Positions 21,530 through 28,503 of a stretch of DNA of 30,931 nucleotides are shown piece after piece. How positions within the stretch are numbered: position 1 is the first letter of the stretch; every line of letters starts with the position of its first letter. This DNA comes from a virus. A model generated the notes under the pieces. It was given only the letters and a program-made list of their open reading frames with translations, was not told where the DNA came from and made no database searches. Where the stretch lies: the IMG/VR virus record IMGVR_UViG_3300044499_000058, positions 1-30,931 of that record; one strand, given 5' to 3'. The position numbers and the translations under genes were made by a program.

Positions 21530-22222
21530 ATGGCTTTTCCGCAAGTCGCGGCGACCAATTCCGGCGCGAGCACGGTGAACCAGACCGATCACGCGGTCAA
21601 TCTACCGAGCGGAATCGTATCCGGCGATCTCCTCATTGTCCTCTTCGGTGCCGACTCGAACGAGGAGGTCGGCTGGCCGGGCGGGTGGACCGAGCTCATC
21701 GACCTCAATGCCAATACGGAGTCTACGCTCTCTATCGGGTATCGGATCGCCGACGGGACCGAGGGCAGCACGATCACGGTCACGACGGGGACGTCGGAGG
21801 CGTCCGTGCATCAGTCCTACCGCATCACGGGGCACGCGGGGGCCGGGACGCCGCCGCAGGTCTCGGCCGGCGCCGGGGGGCTCAGCTCGAACGCAAACCC
21901 CGATGGACTGACTCCAACCGGGGGCGCCAAGGACTACCTCTGGATCGCATTCGCGGCGATCGACGGATCGGGGAACCAACCCACTGTGGCTCCTACAAAC
22001 TTTACTAATCTCTTCGCGCAGGAGTCGCCGGGGGGTTCGGGGCACGTGTGTATGGGTGCGGCTCGACTCGAACTGAATGCCGCATCGCAGGATCCAGGAA
22101 CGTTTACGTCGCCGTCTGATGACTGGAACGCCTGCACGCTGGCCGTGCATCCCGCGGCGGAGGTGACGGTGCTTCCGCCGCTCCTGCGGCGCCCTCAGAC
22201 GCTGTATCAGGAGGCAGCCTGA
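21530..22222 (+). CDS. Fibre- or adhesin-like beta-rich protein, 230 aa
   Basis: The product is Gly/Ser/Thr-rich with many predicted strands. It includes NLPSGIVSGDLLIVLFGAD, GGWTELIDLNANTEST and KDYLWIAFAAIDGSGN. The "lP-x-G-I-x-x-G-D-L-L" pattern recurs in surface-exposed phage proteins of the fibre or receptor-binding type. There is no signal peptide, so it is probably virion-associated. GC at third positions is lower here (28 of the first 40 codons) than in the capsid genes, consistent with exchange from another source. TGATG couples it to 22222. Confidence 0.6.
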   Translation: MAFPQVAATNSGASTVNQTDHAVNLPSGIVSGDLLIVLFGADSNEEVGWPGGWTELIDLNANTESTLSIGYRIADGTEGSTITVTTGTSEASVHQSYRITGHAGAGTPPQVSAGAGGLSSNANPDGLTPTGGAKDYLWIAFAAIDGSGNQPTVAPTNFTNLFAQESPGGSGHVCMGAARLELNAASQDPGTFTSPSDDWNACTLAVHPAAEVTVLPPLLRRPQTLYQEAA

Positions 22223-22692
22223 TGCCGACGGATGGCTATATCTACATCGTGAAGAACGGGGACGCTGGGGTCGTCATCTCGACGGCGATCACGCTTCTCC
22301 AAATTAAGGCCGGGGCCGCAGCCCTCGAAGTGATCCGGGCCGTACTAACCCAGGGGCTCTCGGAGACGAGCACCCAGGAACAGGTCCAGCTGCTCAGGAA
22401 AACGGCCGCGGCGACCGTCACGAGCTTCACGCCTCGGAAGACGAACCCGGGAAATCCCTCCTCCCTGGCTGTCGGAGGAACCGCGGCGACGGGCTACACG
22501 GGGTCGGCCGAAGGCACGGATGGGGAGGTTCTCATAGACGAGGGGTTCAACATTCTGAACGGGTGGCTCTGGACCCCGGTCCGGCCCGGGGAGATCTGGG
22601 TCCCACAAGGCGGGATTATCGCCATGAAGTTTCCGGTGGCGCCCGCGTCGGGGACGTGGCGGGCGACGCTGGTCGCGCGCGAGCTCCAGTAA
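22222..22692 (+). CDS. Probable structural protein, 156 aa
   Basis: ATG 22222 overlaps the previous stop (TGATG). The product has an alpha/beta start (GYIYIVKNGDAGVVISTAIT) and a strand-rich C-terminal half (GEVLIDEGFNILNGWLWTPV, GEIWVPQGGIIAMKFPVAPA) like a jelly-roll edge. Similar proteins are seen in uncharacterised phages near capsid or fibre genes, from memory. A surface or trimeric virion role with 21530 is likely. AGGAGG after its stop belongs to the next gene. Confidence 0.6.
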   Translation: MPTDGYIYIVKNGDAGVVISTAITLLQIKAGAAALEVIRAVLTQGLSETSTQEQVQLLRKTAAATVTSFTPRKTNPGNPSSLAVGGTAATGYTGSAEGTDGEVLIDEGFNILNGWLWTPVRPGEIWVPQGGIIAMKFPVAPASGTWRATLVARELQ

Positions 22693-22703
22693 AGGAGGAG
22701 CCC

Positions 22704-22961
22704 ATGAAGCCTGGACGCTTTAGTGATAACGAGGCGGTGACGTTGCTCGATGGACGCAAGGGGATGATCCTCAGGAGCTGTGGGCACTTCGCGATGGATC
22801 CCAACCACCCGAGGCGACCGGACGAGACCCGAGGGCCGCGCTACAAGGTGCTGCTGGATGGCCGCGGTCTCACACCCGCAATGCTGAGCATGACGCCGGC
22901 CGAGGAATCCGCGGAAGCGGCTGGTGCGGTGATCCTGGTGACGGACGAGGATATAGAGTAG
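22704..22961 (+). CDS. Hypothetical small protein, 85 aa
   Basis: AAAGGAGGAG precedes ATG 22704, one of the strongest ribosome sites in the window. The product has a beta-rich N-terminal half (AVTLLDGRKGMILRSCGHF, RYKVLLDGRG) compatible with an SH3-like barrel. An acidic end (DEDIE) follows. It has no signal peptide. Function is unknown. Confidence 0.65.
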   Translation: MKPGRFSDNEAVTLLDGRKGMILRSCGHFAMDPNHPRRPDETRGPRYKVLLDGRGLTPAMLSMTPAEESAEAAGAVILVTDEDIE

Positions 22962-22964
22962 GCG

Positions 22965-24350
22965 ATGCCGGGTTACTACCTCCAGTTGCGGTCGATGCCC
23001 GGGCTCCTCCTGCTGCGGCCGCCTCGCCGCCGTAGCTCAATGACCCTATTCGGCGGCGTCACGTTCGAGCAGGCCCTCGCCGACACGCTCGAGGCGACGG
23101 AGGCGCTCCTCCGCCGCGCCGACCGCACGATGGCCGAGGCCCCGAACCTCGTGGAGGCGCTGACGCCGCAGACGGGCAAGCTCCTCGTCGAGACGGTGGG
23201 GTTGACGAGCGTGCTGACGCGCCTGGTGCTTCGGACCATCGCCGAGGAGCTGATCCCCACGGAGGCGCTGACACGACAGCCCGGCAAGGCGATCGCCGAA
23301 GGCTTGGGGCTCGCGGAAGCTCTGATCTTTCGGGTCGATGCGAAGATCGAGGAGACGGTCAATCTGACAGATATGGTGCTGAACCGGATCGCCCGCACGA
23401 TCGCGGAGGCGGCCGATTTGCAGGAGTCGCTGGCGCCCGTCAGGCTGATCATCCTCCAGGTCGCGGACACGCTGGGCCTGACGGAGGCCCAGCGCCGGGA
23501 GACGCGCCGGACGGAGGCCGAGGCGGCGGCCTTCACAGAGCAGCTGGTGCGGGAGACGCGGCGCGTGCTCGCGGAGAGCCCGGAGCTCGCGGAGGCCCTC
23601 ACGGCGATCAAGACGGTCCTCGTCTCCCTGGGCGACGAAGTTCTGTTCACCGAGGCGCTCACGCGGAGCGTTGGCAAGGCGTCGAACCTCGCCGACGCGG
23701 TCAGCCTGGTGGAAACTCTCCCCCGGGAGACTCGGCGGGCGCTCGTGGAGGCCGCGTTGCTGGGGGAGACGCTGACGCTGGCCAGCGCGGTCAGACTCGC
23801 GGAAGATCTTCAGGCAACCGAAACGCTCCGCCGCATGGCGGCGCGGGCCCCCATCGCGGAGACCGTCCTCCTCGCGGAGGAGGTGGATCGCCTGACGGCG
23901 CGCCTCCTCGAGGAGACGGTCGAATTCACCGAGAGCCAGGTCCGCCAGGCGCGGCGCACGATCACCGAGAGCCTGGGGCTTGCCCAGGCGCTGATGACCG
24001 CGTTCGCCCGTCGGCTGGAGGATGTGGCCCTCCTGGACGAGGCGCGGCGGGCGCAGATCGGGCGCGCCGTCCAGGAGGGCCTGGGCCTGACGGAGACCAG
24101 GATTCTCACCGTGGCGCGCGCCTTTCCCGAGACCGTGGATCTGGCGGAAGCCCTCCAAGCGTTCGCGGTCACGAGCCTGGGGGATGTGATCGTCGCGACG
24201 ACGATCTCGCTGATGCCCCGACGGGCCGTGGCGTCGCTCATCCCGGCGCGAGCGGCGGCGAGTCTCGTGGCGCGCCGGGCGATGTTCTCGCTGGTTCCGG
24301 CGCGGGAGACGGCGACCCTCATGCCCCGACGGACCACGGAGAAGCTGTGA
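22965..24350 (+). CDS. Large 18-residue-repeat protein, 461 aa
   Basis: Residues about 40-410 consist of roughly 20 imperfect repeats, usually 18 residues long. Each has the pattern Thr-Glu-x-Leu-x-Arg ... Arg-x-Ile-x-Glu ... Leu, for example TEALTRQPGKAIAEGLGL and TEQLVRETRRVLAESPEL. Residues about 416-461 switch to five 9-residue units (SLMPRRAVA, SLIPARAAA, SLVARRAMF, SLVPARETA, TLMPRRTTE). Such regular periodicity suggests a fibrous or solenoid structural protein, possibly a virion fibre or a length-determining rod. There is no signal peptide. I chose ATG 22965; ATG 22995 and ATG 23040 are alternatives. Confidence 0.75.
   Translation: MPGYYLQLRSMPGLLLLRPPRRRSSMTLFGGVTFEQALADTLEATEALLRRADRTMAEAPNLVEALTPQTGKLLVETVGLTSVLTRLVLRTIAEELIPTEALTRQPGKAIAEGLGLAEALIFRVDAKIEETVNLTDMVLNRIARTIAEAADLQESLAPVRLIILQVADTLGLTEAQRRETRRTEAEAAAFTEQLVRETRRVLAESPELAEALTAIKTVLVSLGDEVLFTEALTRSVGKASNLADAVSLVETLPRETRRALVEAALLGETLTLASAVRLAEDLQATETLRRMAARAPIAETVLLAEEVDRLTARLLEETVEFTESQVRQARRTITESLGLAQALMTAFARRLEDVALLDEARRAQIGRAVQEGLGLTETRILTVARAFPETVDLAEALQAFAVTSLGDVIVATTISLMPRRAVASLIPARAAASLVARRAMFSLVPARETATLMPRRTTEKL
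23070..24195 (+). repeat. Coding tandem repeats of about 54 bp
   Basis: This is the DNA underlying the ~18-residue repeats of the preceding gene. Copies differ by many substitutions and some units are 19-20 residues, so the array is old or selected for diversity, unlike the near-perfect 12-bp array at 180-527. Boundaries are approximate. Confidence 0.7.
24217..24348 (+). repeat. Five 27-bp coding repeats at the 3' end of the repeat gene
   Basis: Five 9-residue units with Ser/Thr-Leu-x-Pro/Ala-x-Arg cores follow the 18-residue array. At DNA level they share a CTCATCCCGGCGCGAG-like core with substitutions. The change of period marks a separate C-terminal domain. Boundaries are approximate. Confidence 0.6.
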
Positions 24351-24668
24351 ATGGACGCGCCGCTCCCGCTTGTCGAGGGGTGGACCGGTCCGATCGACAT
24401 GCAGCTCACGATGGATGGCGTGGCCGGGAACATGACCGGGACGACGGTGGCGCTGGTGCTCCGGGACAATGCGGGCGCCCTCGTGACGCTGGGGGGCGTG
24501 TCGAGCTGGGTGGACGCCGTTCTGGCCAAGGCGCGCTACGCGCCCGTAGCGGCCGATCTTCTTATGTCGAAGAGCCCCTACACCGCCCGCTGGAAGGTCA
24601 CCGACGCGACCTCGAAGGACGTCTTCTTCCCCAACGCCGACTCGGACGTCTGGATCGTGCGGAAATGA
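24351..24668 (+). CDS. Hypothetical structural protein, 105 aa (BppU-N-like?)
   Basis: ATG 24351 directly follows the repeat-gene stop. The product is a small beta-sandwich-like protein: PIDMQLTMDGVAGNMTGTTV, ALVLRDNAGALVTL, then YTARWKVTDATSKDVFFPN and WIVRK. This arrangement resembles the N-terminal domain of baseplate upper proteins (BppU, DUF2479-like), though the match is by memory. It lies just before the head-tail connector gene, so a fibre-attachment or adaptor role is possible. Confidence 0.55.
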   Translation: MDAPLPLVEGWTGPIDMQLTMDGVAGNMTGTTVALVLRDNAGALVTLGGVSSWVDAVLAKARYAPVAADLLMSKSPYTARWKVTDATSKDVFFPNADSDVWIVRK

Positions 24669-24674
24669 GGCGCC

Positions 24675-25367
24675 ATGGCCCTCGCTGATTGGCTCACGCT
24701 GTTCGATCAGGAGCTCAAGGACACGGCCAACCTCCTCGCCCCGGCCGAGAAGCTCAAGGCCGTCACCGAGGCCATCAAGGAGTACTCGAAGCACCGCCCC
24801 CGCGAGCGCGTGCACGAGATCACGGGCACGGGGTCGGCCTTTGAATTCGCGGTGCCGACGGATTGGGAAGACGGCTTCTCCACGCTCCGCGGAGAGGTCG
24901 AGTATCCGGCCGGAAAGCGGGAGCCGGAATTCATCGAGCGCGAGGACTGGCTGGTGTACCGGGATCCCACGCAGGGGCTTCGGTTCCGACTGATCCGTCA
25001 CACCCCGACCGCGAGCGAAAAAGTGCGCTTCCTCTACACGGTGCGCCACGCGGTGGATGCGACCCAGGACACGGTGGCCGTCTTCGACCGGGAGTCGGCC
25101 GCGAAGCTGGCCGCGAGCTTCGGCGCTCGCGCCCTGGCGGCGTACTACGCGCAGACCCAGGACCCGACGCTCGCCGCCGACGCGGTGAACTACCGCACGA
25201 AGGCCCAGGACTACACGATGCTCGCCGACCGGCTCCTCAAAGCGTTCAAGGAGCACCTGGGGCTGAAGGATCAGGACCAGGTACCGGCGGCGGGCGCGTC
25301 GATTGACCTGGACGTGGACCTCCAGCCGGGCGGGGACCGCTTCTATCACCCGCGGCGGTGGCGCTGA
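24675..25367 (+). CDS. Head-tail connector (adaptor)-like protein
   Basis: The 230-residue protein begins with a helix (LADWLTLFDQELKDTANLL), then FEFAVPTDWEDGFSTLRGEV and YLVYRDP-type strands, and ends in helices rich in Ala (FGARALAAYYAQTQDPTLAA). This layout and its location before the gp10-like gene fit an adaptor that attaches to the portal. Family assignment is uncertain because connectors diverge strongly. TGATG couples it to the next gene. Confidence 0.55.
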   Translation: MALADWLTLFDQELKDTANLLAPAEKLKAVTEAIKEYSKHRPRERVHEITGTGSAFEFAVPTDWEDGFSTLRGEVEYPAGKREPEFIEREDWLVYRDPTQGLRFRLIRHTPTASEKVRFLYTVRHAVDATQDTVAVFDRESAAKLAASFGARALAAYYAQTQDPTLAADAVNYRTKAQDYTMLADRLLKAFKEHLGLKDQDQVPAAGASIDLDVDLQPGGDRFYHPRRWR

Positions 25368-25876
25368 TGGCGGGACGGGATCCCCTGACGATCGAGCTCA
25401 AGACGGCCGGGCCGCTCTTCGAATCGCGGTCGTTTCAGGCGCTCTTCGACCAGGAGATCTCGGCGGAGCTGACGGAGCTGTCGTCGATGGGCCAGCGGCT
25501 CGTGGTCGGCGGCACGCCGCGGGGGGCCTCGGGCCTCGGCCGCGGGTCGATCTTCACGGAGCTGCGCGGGCGTCCGGGGGCGCGGACGGGCGTGGTCGCG
25601 TCCTCGCTCTTCTATCTGCCGATCGTCGAGCGCGGCCGCCGGCCGGGCAAGCAACCGCCGACGAAGGCGCTCCTGCTCTGGGTCGTCCGGAAGCTCGGGA
25701 TCTCGGATGCGCGCCGGGCCCGGAGCGTGGCGTTCCTCATCGCCCGCAAGATCGGCCGCGTGGGCACGACGGGGGCGTCGATGTTCTTTCAGGCTGCGCA
25801 GCGGCTGGACCCGATCGCCCGCCAGCGCTTTCAGGCGCTCGGGGAGCGGCTGGCCCGCCAGCTCGGAGGCCGCTGA
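25367..25876 (+). CDS. Neck/tail-completion protein, HK97 gp10-like
   Basis: The 169-residue product carries FYLPIVERGRRPGKQPPTKA followed by LLLWVVRKLG. This matches the "Y-x-x-x-x-E-x-G" signature of HK97 gp10-type and Mu gpG-type proteins, which join head and tail. It ends with an amphipathic helix (RFQALGERLARQLGG). Start and stop overlap neighbouring genes (TGATG both sides), consistent with a connector operon. Confidence 0.65.
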   Translation: MAGRDPLTIELKTAGPLFESRSFQALFDQEISAELTELSSMGQRLVVGGTPRGASGLGRGSIFTELRGRPGARTGVVASSLFYLPIVERGRRPGKQPPTKALLLWVVRKLGISDARRARSVAFLIARKIGRVGTTGASMFFQAAQRLDPIARQRFQALGERLARQLGGR

Positions 25877-26334
25877 TGGCGCTGAGCGATCTCCGCACCG
25901 CGCTCAAGGCCGTCCTCGATGGCGTGGCCGCGATCGGCGTCGTCACCGATTTCGAGCCTTGGGCGACGCGGAAGGAGCGCTTCCTGGCCTACTTCAAGTC
26001 CGAGGCGCTCGCCTACATGCAGGGCTGGACGATCACCCGAGAGTCCACGGTCGAGACGAAGCGGGACCAGGAGCGCGTGAATAGCCGGCGCCACCTGATG
26101 GTGATCCGGGGCTACCGGGCGCTCGACCAGGAGGGATCCACGGAGAAGGACTTCCAGGACCTGGTCGAGACGGTCTGCGCGGCGCTCCGGGTGAAGGAGC
26201 TCGATCATCTGGATGGGACGGCGCTCCTGGTGGGGCCGCCGTCGGTGCGGATCGCGGAGATCCGGACGTTCAGCGACTATCTGGTCCATTACGTGGAGAT
26301 CACGATGCCGGCTACCGAGGAGGTCACCTTCTGA
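25876..26334 (+). CDS. Tail terminator/completion-like protein, 152 aa
   Basis: ATG 25876 overlaps the previous stop. The alpha/beta pattern (LRTALKAVLDGVAAIGVVTD, then YFKSEALAYMQGWTITR, RRHLMVIRGYRAL, and SDYLVHYVEITM) and its place between the gp10-like and tail-tube genes fit a tail terminator. The fold is usually an alpha/beta sandwich of 130-160 residues, as here. Recognition is by position and pattern, not by a diagnostic motif. Confidence 0.6.
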   Translation: MALSDLRTALKAVLDGVAAIGVVTDFEPWATRKERFLAYFKSEALAYMQGWTITRESTVETKRDQERVNSRRHLMVIRGYRALDQEGSTEKDFQDLVETVCAALRVKELDHLDGTALLVGPPSVRIAEIRTFSDYLVHYVEITMPATEEVTF

Positions 26335-26348
26335 AAAGGAGAAAACCG

Positions 26349-26522
26349 ATGGACGTCCAAGACCTGGTGCGCACGCCCGATGGGGTGCTGGCGATCGTCG
26401 AAGAGATCGCGGAGAACGGAATCCGGGTGAAGGAGCGAGATAGCGAGACGCGAATCTTCTATCCAGCGGGGACCGCGCTGACGATCGTCGAGCGCGAAGC
26501 CGCCGCGGTGAAGGAGGGCTGA
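26349..26522 (+). CDS. Small beta-barrel-like protein, 57 aa
   Basis: AAAAGGAG lies 7 nt before ATG 26349; TGA is at 26520-26522, 4 nt before the tail tube start. The product (VRTPDGVLAIVEEIAENGIR, then VKERDSETRIFYPA) resembles a short SH3-like or KOW-type barrel. It has no signal peptide. The good ribosome site and reading-frame composition support it. Its function is unknown; a tail accessory role is inferred from position. Confidence 0.6.
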   Translation: MDVQDLVRTPDGVLAIVEEIAENGIRVKERDSETRIFYPAGTALTIVEREAAAVKEG

Positions 26523-26526
26523 GCCG

Positions 26527-27513
26527 ATGCCATCGAACACGGTTGCGCGACCCCGCCGTTCCACCCTGGCGGCGAAGATCGAGAGCACGTACGGAACGGA
26601 TCCCTTTGGCGGCGCGCCCGTCGCGGCCGACTTGCTGCCGATCGAAGAGCTGAGTCCGGAGGAGCCTGGGGGCTTCTATCCGTTTCCCGCTCTGTCGGGA
26701 CTGCTCGCCGCCCTGCCGGGGATCCCCGGGGAGCTGATGGCCCGGGCGGCGTTCGATTGGCGCTTTCGCGGCAAAGGCGTGGCCTACTCGGCCACCGTCA
26801 AGCCCGAAGGTGGCTTCCTCCTACGCGCGCTCGGGTTCAGCGAGACGGTGGTGACGACGCCGGGCGCCGAGAGCGTCACGTACAAACATCCCAAGGCGAG
26901 TGGCCACGAATCAGTCGCCCTGAAGTTCATGCAGGAGAATGCCCCGAGCCTCGCGCTCCTGGGCGCCCATGGGGACGCCTCGCTGATCTTCCAGACGGGG
27001 CAGCCGGTGATCCTGCGCTCGACGTTTACGGGGCTCCATGGAGGCCGAGGCACCCAGGCCCTTGTGACCGGCCAGCCCGCGGCGGCGCCGATTCATCCGA
27101 TCCTTGCCGCCGCCGCCTTCCAGATCGGGGCCGCCAACTACGCGGCCCAGTTCCGCAGCCTCTCCATGGCGCTCAACAACATCGTGCCCCCGATTGCGGG
27201 CCCGAACGACGCCAACGCCTTTGCCGGGTTCTTCCTCACGAGGGATCCGACGCGCCCGCCGACCATGGAGTTCGACCCCGAAGCCGTGACGGCGGCGACC
27301 TTCGACTGGTTCTCAACGTGGAGAGCCGGGACGCTGGTGGACTGGAGCTTCCAGACGACCGGGTTGCAATATACGCGAGTCAAATTCAGCGGCGCCAAGG
27401 CCCAGATCAGCCAGCTCCGCTGGGGCGTCCGCGACGAGCTGCGGACGTTCCCGGTCACGCTGAATCTGCTGGGCGATACGGGCGAGGACAGCCTGGTGAT
27501 CACCTTCGACTAA
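26527..27513 (+). CDS. Major tail tube protein
   Basis: The 328-residue product contains two beta-sandwich halves, with RSTLAAKIESTYGTDPFGG near the N-terminus and KFSGAKAQISQLRWGVRDEL near the C-terminus. This pattern is seen in phage tail-tube proteins that are split into two related halves (for example KPEGGFLLRALGFSETVVTT in the first). The next two genes are the tail assembly chaperone pair and the tape measure gene, the fixed siphovirus order. No sheath gene lies upstream, so the tail is probably non-contractile. Confidence 0.75.
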   Translation: MPSNTVARPRRSTLAAKIESTYGTDPFGGAPVAADLLPIEELSPEEPGGFYPFPALSGLLAALPGIPGELMARAAFDWRFRGKGVAYSATVKPEGGFLLRALGFSETVVTTPGAESVTYKHPKASGHESVALKFMQENAPSLALLGAHGDASLIFQTGQPVILRSTFTGLHGGRGTQALVTGQPAAAPIHPILAAAAFQIGAANYAAQFRSLSMALNNIVPPIAGPNDANAFAGFFLTRDPTRPPTMEFDPEAVTAATFDWFSTWRAGTLVDWSFQTTGLQYTRVKFSGAKAQISQLRWGVRDELRTFPVTLNLLGDTGEDSLVITFD

Positions 27514-27527
27514 GTGAGGAGAGCCAG

Positions 27528-27968
27528 ATGGGAACTGTGACGCGCGAAGCACTCTTGAGCCGGGCCACGACCACGCTGGTCCTCCCGGCCTGGTCCGAAG
27601 AGGCCGGGAAGCCCCAGACCGTAAGGATCCGGCGGCTGACGGCCGGCGAGGTCCGCACGCTGCACCCACCACCCGCCCCGGGGCAGGAGGAGTGGCCGCC
27701 GGACGAGCGGGTCCAGCGCCTGCGCGACTGGCGGGCGTCGCTCCCGGAGGCCGAGCGCCGGCGCCTGGATCGGGTTTGGCTGGACGTGGATTTCCAGGTG
27801 ATCGCGCTCTCGGTCATGGAGCCCAAGGTCTCCGCCGAGGAAGCCCGCGCCTTCGGGCCGGACGCGGACTGGCTGATCGCGGAGATCCTGCGGTTCTCGG
27901 GGTTCATCCCGACCGAAAAGACGTCCGATGATGCGCACGCGGCCGCGGCAGCCGGCGCCACAGCATAG
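27528..27968 (+). CDS. Tail assembly chaperone, upstream gene
   Basis: GAGGAG precedes ATG 27528. The 146-residue protein is mainly helical and acidic (VRTLHPPPAPGQEEWPPDER, then FQVIALSVMEPKVSAEEARA), as expected for the G-type chaperone that coats the tape measure protein. It overlaps the next gene by 41 nt in a different frame. In many phages these two are also joined by programmed frameshifting, giving a G-T fusion. Sequence-based assignment alone would be weak; gene order makes it convincing. Confidence 0.7.
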   Translation: MGTVTREALLSRATTTLVLPAWSEEAGKPQTVRIRRLTAGEVRTLHPPPAPGQEEWPPDERVQRLRDWRASLPEAERRRLDRVWLDVDFQVIALSVMEPKVSAEEARAFGPDADWLIAEILRFSGFIPTEKTSDDAHAAAAAGATA

Positions 27969-28503
27969 GACGTTCCGGATCCCGTTGCCCGGAGCCTCAG
28001 CGGCCGGCGGCGCACCCGCGTGGATCGTGGTCCGCGTGCTGCCGGCGGCGGAGTGCTATCGGGGAATGCCGGGGGCGTGGCCGGGCGTCGGCGCCTGTTA
28101 CGCCGCGCTCGATCCCGCGGCGCGCTGGCGGAGTGACGTCGGGTGGGAGGCCTGGGGCGAACAGCTTCTCGCCCGGGCCCTCGTGGCCCCGCGGCTCCGC
28201 CCGGAAGAACTCTGGCTCCTGGGGGAGGATCTGGGGCCCGCCGTGGTCGCCTACTTGCGCCGCATCGGCGTCTTCGCGGATCCCTCCCAGCCCGCCTACC
28301 CGCCGCAGCTCCACGACCTCCTCCGTCGGATGACGCGCCGTGGTGGCCGCTCGCCGGCCGAGTGGCTCGCCGACCCGGCCGACAAATTCAACGCGAACGC
28401 CAGGATCCTGGTCCCGGAGTGGTTCGCCCGGGACGACGAGGCGGCGGCCGCGGCCCCGCCGCTCTATACGAATGATCCGGCCTTGCTGGACCAGGTGACC
28501 TGA
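27928..28503 (+). CDS. Tail assembly chaperone, downstream gene
   Basis: ATG 27928 (and ATG 27931) open a 191-residue frame overlapping the previous gene by 41 nt. The product has a helical central region (LGPAVVAYLRRIGVFADPS) and a Pro/Ala-rich N-terminus. A weak ribosome site is present, so it may be made mainly by frameshift from 27528. Relative to that frame it is +1/-2, the class reported for Mu rather than the -1 of lambda. The stop overlaps the tape measure start (TGATG). Confidence 0.6.
   Translation: MMRTRPRQPAPQHRTFRIPLPGASAAGGAPAWIVVRVLPAAECYRGMPGAWPGVGACYAALDPAARWRSDVGWEAWGEQLLARALVAPRLRPEELWLLGEDLGPAVVAYLRRIGVFADPSQPAYPPQLHDLLRRMTRRGGRSPAEWLADPADKFNANARILVPEWFARDDEAAAAAPPLYTNDPALLDQVT

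Noticed and set aside
23046-25349. 767-codon minus-strand reading frame
   Set aside because: Antisense shadow of the repeat protein and connector genes; its periodicity is copied from the + strand repeats.
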